Source: Vibrio campbellii CAIM 519 = NBRC 15631 = ATCC 25920 | Lineage (GTDB): Bacteria; Pseudomonadota; Gammaproteobacteria; Enterobacterales; Vibrionaceae | Direction: 5' to 3' | Length of the DNA: 64,000 nt | Assembly (NCBI RefSeq): GCF_002163755.1 | Contig: NZ_CP015863.1 | Span: 1,860,001 to 1,924,000 of the forward strand | Part shown: positions 1 to 7,652 of the stretch, piece after piece | Layout of the letters: each line of letters opens with the position of its first letter | Position numbering within the stretch: the first letter of the stretch is position 1 | Notes under the pieces: generated by a model | Seen by the model: only the letters and a program-made list of their open reading frames with translations | What the model was told of the DNA's origin: nothing | Database searches by the model: none | Translations under genes and position numbers: made by a program

Positions 1-223
1 TAGTCTTCCATTCTAAGGCATCAATTAAAACTTGCTCATACATGCCAGCCCAATCGTAAAAGAAAGGTGCAAAGCTTGGTCCGCCTGTAATATGAGAAAG
101 GCCAGCAAAGATTACGTATTCCACTGTGTCACCGGTTCTAAACCGCCCACCAAATAAGTGCAATTGTCTGTCACTCCCCTCACCCAATTCGATAGTAAAA
201 GCATGGTTGTACGCAAGCGAGAC
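1..223 (-). CDS. Partial open frame running off the left edge
   Basis: On the minus strand an uninterrupted frame of about 74 codons reads leftwards out of the window. It follows a stop codon at 224-226 and has no convincing ATG or GTG start. The peptide is glycine and aromatic rich (for example HLFGGRFRTGDTVEY and ITGGPSFAPFFYDWAG), which looks like real protein rather than noise. I do not recognise the family. With no start visible it may be a 5'-truncated or frameshifted gene whose remainder lies beyond position 1. Confidence 0.35.
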
Positions 224-241
224 TTAAAAGAGCAATAAGTC

Positions 242-442
242 TCAACCTACCAAAAAGTATTTTGCTGTAGCGACTGCATCAAAACATCTTGCTTGAAACA
301 CTAAACTCCACTCCTTATGCCAATATGTAGAAATCTTGACGAAGTAGCCTTTAACCTCTAAGTGTTGCTCATCCAACATTTTTTGGTTAGTCGCTATACC
401 ATCAGCATTTAAGATAAATCCACAGCTAAATTTGCTCGTCAA
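242..442 (-). CDS. Small hypothetical protein, doubtful
   Basis: A 66-residue frame starts with MTSKFSCGF and ends just upstream of the open frame at the left edge, on the same strand. It has no signal peptide, membrane segment or motif that I recognise. It could be the first part of the same broken gene in another frame, or a chance ORF. Confidence 0.22.
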   Translation of the reverse strand: MTSKFSCGFILNADGIATNQKMLDEQHLEVKGYFVKISTYWHKEWSLVFQARCFDAVATAKYFLVG

Positions 443-557
443 ATCGAGCGCAGTTTTATTTTAAAACACTCATACCCCCACTCTGCCTAAAAAGAGATGT
501 TATTGTTTGTGACGATAACGTACGCTAGAAATTTTTATTATCATTACTGAGGTGCTC

Positions 558-1094
558 ATGTACAATTATTTTGCATCCGCGTTAGCTTTGCTCCCTGCAC
601 TTACCTTCGCGGCACCAAGTTACAACTGCAAACAAGTCAGCCAGATCGCGGAACAAGTTATTTGTGGTAGCCAAGAACTCGCCAACTTAGACCTTTTAAT
701 TGCTAAACAGTATAGAAATGCTCTTAGCGAGGCTAGCTCGAAGAATGACAAACAGTCTTTGCGTCAGGCTCAGAGAGTGTGGGTTCAAAATAGAAACGAG
801 TGCGAGTACAGCTTTGACTGCCTGAAGACTGAGAGCTTAGAGAGACTTAGCATTTTGAAGACGAGGGAGTCAGTTGTTTTTTCATGGGGAGGAGTTCTTC
901 GCCAATTACCCAATTTAGAGTCCGACCAAGTTGGCTCAACTTATGAGAGGCAGCCAATTGCTATCTTGCAAGAAACGTCCAATTATTGGAATGGCTATCC
1001 TTGGTTTAAGGTCTCAGTCTCTGGAAAAACCGCGTACCAATGGGGTGGTATTATTTGTGATAAGCTCCGCCCAAAGAAGACCTTTTGCGAATAA
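558..1094 (+). CDS. Secreted LprI-like (DUF1311) protein
   Basis: The product is about 178 residues. A signal peptide (MYNYFASALALLPALTFA) is followed by a Cys-containing helical domain at roughly residues 20-95. This has the DUF1311/LprI pattern: CGSQELANLDLLIAKQY, then RVWVQNRNECEYSFDC. LprI-type domains occur in periplasmic lysozyme-inhibitor-like proteins. The C-terminal half (about 105-178, with W-G and NYWNGYPWFKV elements) resembles a small SH3-like domain, but I cannot name it. I chose ATG 558 over GTG 552 because GAGG at 549-552 is correctly spaced from it. Function in lysozyme inhibition is inferred from the family only. Confidence 0.7.
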   Translation: MYNYFASALALLPALTFAAPSYNCKQVSQIAEQVICGSQELANLDLLIAKQYRNALSEASSKNDKQSLRQAQRVWVQNRNECEYSFDCLKTESLERLSILKTRESVVFSWGGVLRQLPNLESDQVGSTYERQPIAILQETSNYWNGYPWFKVSVSGKTAYQWGGIICDKLRPKKTFCE

Positions 1095-1645
1095 AAATAA
1101 TCGGTAAAATCTCTGTTTCAGAAAGCATTGATTGCTATTCCTTAACGATTTCGGGGACGGGTTCATTTAAAAACGATGGTAGCGGAGTCTTAAAAGGGAC
1201 ATGCAGCTCATAAAACCTCTATCCACTCCCTTGCGATGACTGCGTCCCTTTTGGATAACTCCCTGGTAAGTCCACTCTGCCGTCAAACACAATTTATCTG
1301 CACAGAGACCCTGATTTACTCAAAATTTGGGGCTTATGCTGGCTAAGCCGTACCTAATGCTTATATATAATCGCTGAAGTTCTAGAAGAGAGGTGGCCTT
1401 TGTAGAATCACCTGTAAGTTGGATAGCACGTCCGATGTCCAACTTATTTGGGAAGTTTTTGGACAAAATCGAGCAAAAGACAAAAGACAAAAGACAAAAG
1501 ACAAAAGACAAGTAAGCGTTACAATATCAGCATTACATTCATAGCTATAAAATAAATATAAATCATATACTTATAGTAAAAACCATCATTTGAAGTGGTA
1601 TATATATGCTAGCTATTTGTTAACTTACCACTTCCTGGAAAACAA
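1095..1645. other. Gene-poor stretch with a possible short frame
   Basis: No confident gene is present. A 42-codon frame from TTG 1085 to the stop at 1211-1213 overlaps the end of the LprI-like gene. It reads like a small Cys-containing domain (for example ISGTGSFKNDGSG) and may be a decayed continuation of that gene. The rest holds only a heptamer repeat. Confidence 0.25.
1474..1508. repeat. Five-copy heptamer tandem repeat (CAAAAGA)
   Basis: Five exact head-to-tail copies of the 7-base unit CAAAAGA are followed by a partial sixth. The unit is not a multiple of three and no supported gene crosses it, so this is a noncoding simple repeat that could vary in copy number. Confidence 0.9.
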
Positions 1646-1686
1646 AAAGCCCACGCTATTTATTAATAGAGTGAGCTTTATTTTTC
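1646..1686 (-). terminator. Hairpin terminator after the GST-like fragment
   Basis: An imperfect stem (AAGCCCACGCTATT pairing with AATAGAGTGAGCTT) has a short loop. Read on the minus strand it is followed by TTTTTG, and it lies about 60 bases past the stop of the minus-strand GST-like fragment. Confidence 0.6.
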
Positions 1687-1747
1687 TCTTTTCAAGTCAT
1701 TCGGAAGAAAGTGCCATTAAAATATATTTAAAATACTAAATGCAATA

Positions 1748-1895
1748 TTAACGAGCTTCAGAGAGGCTTGCCAAATAGGTATTCGTTAAATAGAAACCAC
1801 TAAACTTCTCCAAAAAGTATTGAGGTACCGTTTTGTCTGTTAAGCCCGACTTAATCAACGCGCTCTGCCATGCTTGCATTTTAGGAATACCTTTT
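1748..1895 (-). pseudogene. C-terminal remnant, glutathione S-transferase-like
   Basis: The minus strand keeps about 48 codons ending in a TAA at 1748-1750. The sequence GIPKMQAWQSALIKSG is followed by VPQYFLEKFSGFYL. That pattern resembles the last helices of GST-family proteins, where a P-x-x-x-x-W segment precedes the terminal helix. There is no start, and an in-frame TAG lies just upstream, so the rest of the gene is missing. The family call rests on a short segment. Confidence 0.4.
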
Positions 1896-2175
1896 GATGC
1901 TTGCTAATTTAGATGTTGATCCTCCCGAGTTCAAGGGCTATACCCGTGCAACTTTTGATACGACGATTAATCCGTACGCTGCTTACAAGTATTCAGGTGG
2001 TGCTGATGTAGAGTATCTGGATTACGTTTTTGTAAGTAGAGTGCATAGACGAGCTGTTAGTAACACAAATACGGTCAAGCACAACCAAAGGCTAAACTCG
2101 GAGACTTGGGGAAGTTGGCACTTATCCGACCATTTTGCTAATGATGCTCACTTTGTATTTAGTCCAAATGAGTAA
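1894..2175 (+). pseudogene. C-terminal remnant of a sphingomyelinase C-like enzyme
   Basis: About 93 codons match the end of bacterial neutral sphingomyelinases, which have the DNase I-like metallohydrolase fold. FDTTINPYAAYKYSGG precedes EYLDYVFVSRVH, and the tail carries SDH, the position of the catalytic His in the SDHYPV motif. Full enzymes are about 300 residues, so roughly the N-terminal two thirds, with the metal-binding Glu, Asp and Asn, is absent. The fragment abuts the end of the opposite-strand GST-like remnant at about 1894, as expected at a deletion or rearrangement joint. It is unlikely to be functional. Confidence 0.6.
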
Positions 2176-2589
2176 CGCTCTAATACGGCCATAGGATTGA
2201 GCCAACAAAACACACTTGGGATGCTCGTTCTGTACCTTCAATGTAAAGATCGAGCTCCTTATCCCCTCCTTTCCACGGGCTAAATGAAAACCTTCCCGCC
2301 TGAAAAACAACAAATTAATCAATTGATTTTTAAAAGTTTACCCTCCAGTTTGTACTTTATAAATATTGAATATGTTAATAGAATTCAGCTCAAACTTTAA
2401 AGCTTAAAAATCGCTCACAGTGAGATCTCAATACCATTTCATTGACCAAGTGAATGATAGCAGTCTAATTGCATATTACCTTTGAGCTGCTTTTTGAACG
2501 GGCATTTCCCGCTCACAAAACTTGCAAAACGCGTTTAGCATTGCGTTTAAAAACAGTTTTGACCGCATAATTATAAGGATGCTACACAG
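2176..2589. other. Intergenic, probable promoter of the subtilisin gene
   Basis: No gene is supported. AT-rich sequence precedes the protease. A plausible ribosome-binding site (AAGGA at 2576-2580) is the only element I can point to. Confidence 0.4.
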
Positions 2590-4308
2590 ATGAAACACGG
2601 ATACAGACTTACTACTCTCGCTTTAGCTATTATTGCTTCCGCACACGCCACCGCTTCAACGGTTAAAGAAGATGGCGTTACACCACAGCTTGTAAATTCA
2701 CCTTTCATACAAGATGTAAAAGGTACGATTGTTGAGGACTACTCTGAAGATCCCATCCAACCATCCTTCTTCTCGATGAGAATGATGAGCTCTGCTGATT
2801 CACAGCGCGGCGATTGGTTCAATCTATCTGCGAGCTACACAAGGCTTCAAGGCGTAGGTTCTGACGTGGTATATGACTACCTTTTGCCACCACTAAAGCC
2901 AGAGCCAGTGATCGTAGCTGTTCTTGATTCGGGCGTTGATGTGGAACATGAAGACCTTAAAAACAAGCTTTGGACGAACAAAGGCGAGATCCCAGATAAC
3001 GGTATCGATGATGATGGCAATGGTTACATCGATGATATTCACGGATGGAACTTTCTCGGAAACTCATTAGGGATCAACGTTGATCAAGATACATTAGAGG
3101 TCACACGAGAATACAATAAGTACCTGAAGCTTATAGAAAATGGGCATTGGATTCCACGCAAAAAGCGTAAGTACTATGAAGGCGTTGAGTCAGACTATCT
3201 CTCCTCTTTAAAAGGCGACCAAGATGCGTTAAATCGTGTCACTACCGCGATTGACCAAGCCAACGAATACAAACAAGTGATTCTTCAATACGTTGATCAG
3301 AAAGACTTTTCGACTAATGGTTTAAAAACGCTTTTAGATAACGAAAACGCTAGCGTTGTTACAGCGGCGCAAGGCCTACTCAGCCTATTTGAATCTTGGT
3401 ACTCATTTGAATACTTGGAGTCTCGTCGTAGCCGCTATCAAGACTCTTTAGACTTCCATTTAAATCTTGAGCTCGATACTCGTCGCGACATTGTCCTAGA
3501 TGACATCAATAACCCTTGGGAAAAAGGTTACGGTAACAACGATGTTAAGGGGCCTGTGGGCTCTCACGGCACCCACGTAGCTGGTATCATCGCTGCTGAA
3601 CGCGGCAACTTTATTGGTATCGATGGTGTTGCAGACCATGCTCAAATTATGGCAGTACGCATGGTGCCAAATGGAGATGAGCGAGACAAAGACATTGCAA
3701 ACGCTGTTCGTTACGCTGTCGATAATGGCGCAAAGATCATTAACATGAGTTTCGGAAAAAGCTACTCACCTCGCAAGTACATTGTTGACCATGCATTCCG
3801 CTATGCCGCTCGTAAAGGTGTATTGATTGTTCACTCTGCGGGTAATAGCCGTAACGACAACGACATCAAACCAAGCTTTCCCAACCGCTACGCTAAGCAC
3901 TACCGTTCAAAGCCTATCTCAACATGGTTAGATGTGGGTGCATCTGCAAAATACGCAGATCAAAGCTTAGTCGCAAGCTTCAGTAACTTCGGTCAAGAAT
4001 CAGTCGATGTATTTGCTCCTGGATATCGTATCTTATCAACAACACCAGGTAACACTTACGGTTCGAAAAGTGGAACTAGCATGGCAGCACCTGTAGTTTC
4101 GGGTGTCGCGGCATTAGTATGGTCTCGTTACCCAGACCTATCAGTAAAAGAGTTGAAATCGCTATTAATGAACGAATCAAAAATCTATCCAGAATTGCTT
4201 GTTAAAAAGCCTTCTAGCCCAACAGATTTAGTGCCTTTCAACACCCTATCGATTTCCGGAAGCGTGATTGACGCTGAGGCGATATTCACAGAGTTGGAAA
4301 CGCGCTAA
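2590..4308 (+). CDS. Secreted subtilisin-like serine protease (S8) with large insertion
   Basis: The product is 572 residues. The signal peptide is about 1-23 (MKHGYRLTTLALAIIASAHA), so it is exported. The S8 triad is complete: Asp113 in AVLDSGVD, His326 in GSHGTHVAG and Ser497 in SGTSMAAP. The oxyanion-hole Asn is at about 419 (HSAGN). Most subtilases have 30-60 residues between Asp and His; here there are about 210, mostly a charged helical insertion (about 160-310). No PPC or P-domain follows the catalytic domain, unlike the subtilisin at 24.9-26.5 kb. A clean terminator ends the transcript. Substrate is unknown. Confidence 0.9.
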   Translation: MKHGYRLTTLALAIIASAHATASTVKEDGVTPQLVNSPFIQDVKGTIVEDYSEDPIQPSFFSMRMMSSADSQRGDWFNLSASYTRLQGVGSDVVYDYLLPPLKPEPVIVAVLDSGVDVEHEDLKNKLWTNKGEIPDNGIDDDGNGYIDDIHGWNFLGNSLGINVDQDTLEVTREYNKYLKLIENGHWIPRKKRKYYEGVESDYLSSLKGDQDALNRVTTAIDQANEYKQVILQYVDQKDFSTNGLKTLLDNENASVVTAAQGLLSLFESWYSFEYLESRRSRYQDSLDFHLNLELDTRRDIVLDDINNPWEKGYGNNDVKGPVGSHGTHVAGIIAAERGNFIGIDGVADHAQIMAVRMVPNGDERDKDIANAVRYAVDNGAKIINMSFGKSYSPRKYIVDHAFRYAARKGVLIVHSAGNSRNDNDIKPSFPNRYAKHYRSKPISTWLDVGASAKYADQSLVASFSNFGQESVDVFAPGYRILSTTPGNTYGSKSGTSMAAPVVSGVAALVWSRYPDLSVKELKSLLMNESKIYPELLVKKPSSPTDLVPFNTLSISGSVIDAEAIFTELETR

Positions 4309-4335
4309 CGCTTTCCTATTCATTGATTAGCGAAG

Positions 4336-4370
4336 AAAAAGGTTGCCCAGAGCAACCTTTTTCTTTTTTA
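4336..4370 (+). terminator. Rho-independent terminator
   Basis: A perfect stem AAAAAGGTTGC/GCAACCTTTTT with a 5-base loop is followed by CTTTTTTATT, 28 bases after the protease stop. Confidence 0.9.
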
Positions 4371-4377
4371 TTGCAGC

Positions 4378-4491
4378 AAAAGAGATTCCAGATACCTCCT
4401 CACTCGATTCTGCAATGACGAGAGAAAATAGCACGAGTGTAGTACTCGTCATTGCCAACAGTGAGGAACGAACGTGATTGAGAATCTCTTT
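4378..4491. repeat. Imperfect inverted-repeat element of about 114 bp
   Basis: The outer arms AAAGAGATTC (from 4378) and GAATCTCTTT (to 4491) are exact inverted repeats. Inner arms CAATGACGAG and CTCGTCATTG also pair, with weaker matches between. This looks like a short non-autonomous palindromic element (MITE- or ERIC-like). It carries the last 30 codons of the neighbouring acetyltransferase. Confidence 0.6.
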
Positions 4492-4900
4492 CACCTTGTG
4501 TTTCAACTAGACTGCGTCCAGCGTAATTCGATACTCGGCCATAGTATCCAAAGCCAAACTTTTCATACAAATTGCGCGCAGGCTTGAAGTATTCCTCAGA
4601 ACCTGTTTCCAAGCTGATTTTTTGATATTTGCGGTTAGAGGCCGTGTCGAGAACGTGCTGCAAGAGTTTGCTCGCCACTCCTGTATTGCGAGCAAACTGA
4701 GAAGTCCACATCGACTTAAGCTCTGCGTGTTGGGCATCCAATTCCTTAATAGCAACACAACCCAATAATTGACTGTCTTTCCATGCACTGAAAAAAGCAA
4801 TCTCTGGTGATTTCAAAGCATCAAGATCGAGTGCATGCACGCTTTCTGGTGGCGACGTCTCATACATATCTGCTAAATGCTCTTCTAATAGGCCAATCAT
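4400..4900 (-). CDS. GNAT acetyltransferase with aberrant C-terminus
   Basis: The product is 166 residues. Residues about 1-115 fit small GNAT N-acetyltransferases: a beta strand QLLGCVAIKEL, then ELKSMWTSQFARNTGVASKL where the acetyl-CoA loop should be, then ISLETGSEEYFKPARNLYEKFGF. Relatives usually continue with a short DYxxDPxSxFM-type tail. Here the last 30 or so residues are Ser/Arg rich and lie inside an inverted-repeat element. I infer that the native 3' end was replaced or frameshifted by that insertion. The substrate is unknown and activity uncertain. Confidence 0.65.
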   Translation of the reverse strand: MIGLLEEHLADMYETSPPESVHALDLDALKSPEIAFFSAWKDSQLLGCVAIKELDAQHAELKSMWTSQFARNTGVASKLLQHVLDTASNRKYQKISLETGSEEYFKPARNLYEKFGFGYYGRVSNYAGRSLVETQGERDSQSRSFLTVGNDEYYTRAIFSRHCRIE

Positions 4901-4960
4901 AGACAGGATATTAAGAGCTAACTTGTTTATTTAGAAAGAAAAAAGCTTCATTTATGATCA

Positions 4961-5016
4961 GATAATCGTCGCCAAACAAACTACCTAAATCAATAGTGAA
5001 GCCGATGACGATTATC
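4961..5016. repeat. Exact 10-bp inverted repeat
   Basis: GATAATCGTC (4961-4970) and GACGATTATC (5007-5016) are perfect inverted repeats 36 bases apart, in the gene-poor stretch upstream of the acetyltransferase. No T tract follows. It could be a mobile-element end or a regulatory structure. Confidence 0.4.
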
Positions 5017-5184
5017 TCCTTACAGAAGCAATTTAAGCAATTCTTTAATCCTGTCACCCTTCAAAAAATGGCGAGAGTACAGGCCTGATGAAACGGTGTC
5101 GAGTGATATTACCCGAGCAGCTAATCATTAGCTTAGTGGCCGCGTTAAGCAAAGGAAACTGAACTTCAATTGCGGATTTACAGC

Positions 5185-5453
5185 GACAATTCAATGGGAT
5201 GTGAGCCAGCTTAAATACTGAGTCTAGAAAAACCTTGCAGCGCTCGCAATCGCATAAAGAAAACACGTTTCAACATCAGTGCAGTAGTAATGGCTAAGTC
5301 GCTGAATCGGCGAGGTCTTCTACGTTTACCTTGTTTGTTTTGCTTCCACTCAGCTATCGCTCCCTCATCAATCCAAAAGGTCAGAGAACCACGGTTGATT
5401 AAGTCTTTATTATGCTGCTTTCAGTTAGTTGTTTTGTAACTTTGTTTAAACAT
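5185..5453 (-). mobile_element. IS5-family transposase remnant
   Basis: Read from ATG 5453 on the minus strand, the frame matches the N-terminus of Vibrio IS5/IS903-type DDE transposases: SYKTTN, a stop, then LINRGSLTFWIDE, RRPRRFSDLAITTALM and LRALQGF. The conserved Trp after TTN is TGA, and a frameshift separates LQGF from LDSVFKLAHIPL. Sequence after about 5185 no longer resembles the transposase. The DDE core and the element ends are gone, so this is a dead 5' fragment. Confidence 0.75.
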
Positions 5454-5714
5454 GAGGCTACAACGATTGGAAGATGTAACAGATCAGATCGTATCGACTT
5501 TTTTTAGTGCCATCAAATTATGGAACAAAGCCATATGTGCATCAATAATATCTCTTCACCCCACCCCACCCCAACACTATTGATGAAATGCATTGTAATT
5601 AGTTTAAATGTTTGCAATTTTTATCTGCTTCAATTCATAGTTTTAAAAATCAATCATTTCACAATATAAAACTCTTCTATTTTAGAATCATAGTTAATAA
5701 AAAATCATAAAAAC

Positions 5715-7556
5715 ATGAAGAGACGAACATTCCTTAAAGGCATGACAGGGGCGAGCTTATTCCCTCATCAATTACTAGCAAACCCCAACACAGGCCGTAG
5801 TGTATTTCCCACATCCATTATGCAGGGAAGTTTAGAGCCAGCCTCTGGAGAACTACACCTGATTTATGGGCAGGTACCAAATGATATTCATGGTCACGTA
5901 TTTTTTGCTGAGGGTATCCCTCTGGAGCCAGGCCATTTAAGCCCAAGTGGACGTGGCGCTTTAACTCGAATTGATTTCTCACCTGAGAAAGTGACATTTC
6001 TACGTAAAATGATTGATACCCCCTCTGCAATCATGCAGCAGCACATTGACTGGGGATTCGATAAATTCAGATTACTGGGTGGATTGGCCTATTACAGCCC
6101 CTCTATGGGCTTTGTTAACTACTGTAATACAGCACCAAATTACTTAGGCAATAACCGTTTCGCGCTCAGCCACGAAGGCGGAGCTCCCTATGAATTTGAC
6201 GCCTTAAGCTTAGATCTTATTACCCCAATTGGGCACTATAACGAGTGGCAAAGTAGCCTTCCCCCTTGGATGGATAGTTTTATACCCGATAAGTGGCTTT
6301 TCCCACAAATTAGAACCACAGGTCACCCATATTTTGACCTTGAATCTGACGAATGCTTCACGATTAATTACGGTGGCAATGTCGCGAATACGGGAACAAA
6401 AAACGGCTTTATTCATTTAATTAAATGGGACAAATACCACCCACTACAAAGATGGCGTATTTTTGGCCGTGATGGTCACCCAGCCTTCATTGCTGCAACA
6501 GCACACTCACTCGGAGTAACACGTCACCATGTACTAGTATTTGAAACTGCAGCTCAAGTCGAACCACTTCGAATGATGGGAATTCGCTCCGTTCAGCCGC
6601 AGCAACACCGAACCCCAGTTTGGATCATTCGTAAAGCCGATTTACAGCTAGGACAAGAGTTTGTCATTGCCGATTACCTCGAATTGGACTTCGACACGTC
6701 TGACATCATGTGCAATTACGATGACTCAGACAGTGAAATCACCCTTTATGGTCAATATCTCGGAGCGATGGACAAATCTGAACCTCAATATTCGAGAGAT
6801 AAACGTACCTTCGGTGGAAGAGTCCCCAATCAATTAGCGGGTTACCCAGCAGCCCCCATTGACGTTGGTGGGTTGGTCAGAGCAAGAATCGACGTCCAAC
6901 CTCTCACAGTCAGAGAGATCACCAGTGATTTTCGTTTAATTCGCGACGATCAATTGTTCTGGGATATGAATGACCCAGCGTATCGAGGACATTTTCAATT
7001 CCCTGAACAATTTGAACATATTTATTGGGCCGCCGTTGGATACCGAAAAGATCATGTACTTCAACGTGTTGCTGATGCCTACGAAGATTATCCTGGCCGT
7101 TTATACACGAATGATAGCTTACCGCAGAACGATCAGCCTTCGGCCTTAGTACATATGGATTGCTTAGCCATGCGCCTGACGGATGCGTATCAGTTTCCTA
7201 CCGATTGCGTTATGAGAACACCTCAATTTATGCCGAGAAAGAACAGCCACACCCAAGATGATGGTTACATTTTTACCGCTGTCGTGCGCAATAACACTAC
7301 CCATTCCATCGGTAATGGCAAAGAAATTTGGATTTTTGATGCCCAGCATCTTGCGCAAGGTCCACTCGCAATTTTAGGCCATCCAAAACTGAACTTTGCC
7401 ACAACCAATCATGCTCTCTGGGTCGCCAATATAGGGCCAAGACCCCTCGATGTTTATAACGCCAATGTAGGGGATTTCTTTCGCTCTAAAGCCAGCAACC
7501 ATAGGAGCTCAGTAAAAGAAGTAATCGAACAGTATATTCTACCGAGATTTGGTTGA
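5715..7556 (+). CDS. Tat-exported carotenoid cleavage oxygenase-like protein
   Basis: The product is 613 residues. It starts with a twin-arginine-type signal (MKRRTFLKGMTGASLFP), suggesting folded, cofactor-loaded export. The remainder fits the carotenoid oxygenase/RPE65 superfamily, iron(II) dioxygenases that cleave carotenoid or stilbene double bonds. Supporting segments are GQVPNDIHGHVFF near residues 52-64, TTGHPYFD (201-208), ATAHSLGVT (261-269), RTPQFMPRKNSHTQDDGYIF (501-520) and TTNHALWV near 563-570. His204, His264 and a C-terminal His such as 566 are candidate iron ligands; I could not place the third confidently. It is the first gene of a run with a flavo-oxidase (96-bp gap) and a lipocalin-like protein. 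The substrate is unknown. Confidence 0.72.
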   Translation: MKRRTFLKGMTGASLFPHQLLANPNTGRSVFPTSIMQGSLEPASGELHLIYGQVPNDIHGHVFFAEGIPLEPGHLSPSGRGALTRIDFSPEKVTFLRKMIDTPSAIMQQHIDWGFDKFRLLGGLAYYSPSMGFVNYCNTAPNYLGNNRFALSHEGGAPYEFDALSLDLITPIGHYNEWQSSLPPWMDSFIPDKWLFPQIRTTGHPYFDLESDECFTINYGGNVANTGTKNGFIHLIKWDKYHPLQRWRIFGRDGHPAFIAATAHSLGVTRHHVLVFETAAQVEPLRMMGIRSVQPQQHRTPVWIIRKADLQLGQEFVIADYLELDFDTSDIMCNYDDSDSEITLYGQYLGAMDKSEPQYSRDKRTFGGRVPNQLAGYPAAPIDVGGLVRARIDVQPLTVREITSDFRLIRDDQLFWDMNDPAYRGHFQFPEQFEHIYWAAVGYRKDHVLQRVADAYEDYPGRLYTNDSLPQNDQPSALVHMDCLAMRLTDAYQFPTDCVMRTPQFMPRKNSHTQDDGYIFTAVVRNNTTHSIGNGKEIWIFDAQHLAQGPLAILGHPKLNFATTNHALWVANIGPRPLDVYNANVGDFFRSKASNHRSSVKEVIEQYILPRFG

Positions 7557-7652
7557 CAGTACTTTCAAAATTTTTCCCAGCGTAAGCTCTAAACACAACA
7601 ATTTAGAAGCATCACCATAAATACAACAGCAAAATAAATAAGGAAGTTTTTA

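Noticed and set aside
1320..1511. 63-residue minus-strand frame MSFVFCLLSFVFC
   Set aside because: Its N-terminus is just the translated CAAAAGA heptamer repeat; no RBS and no family.
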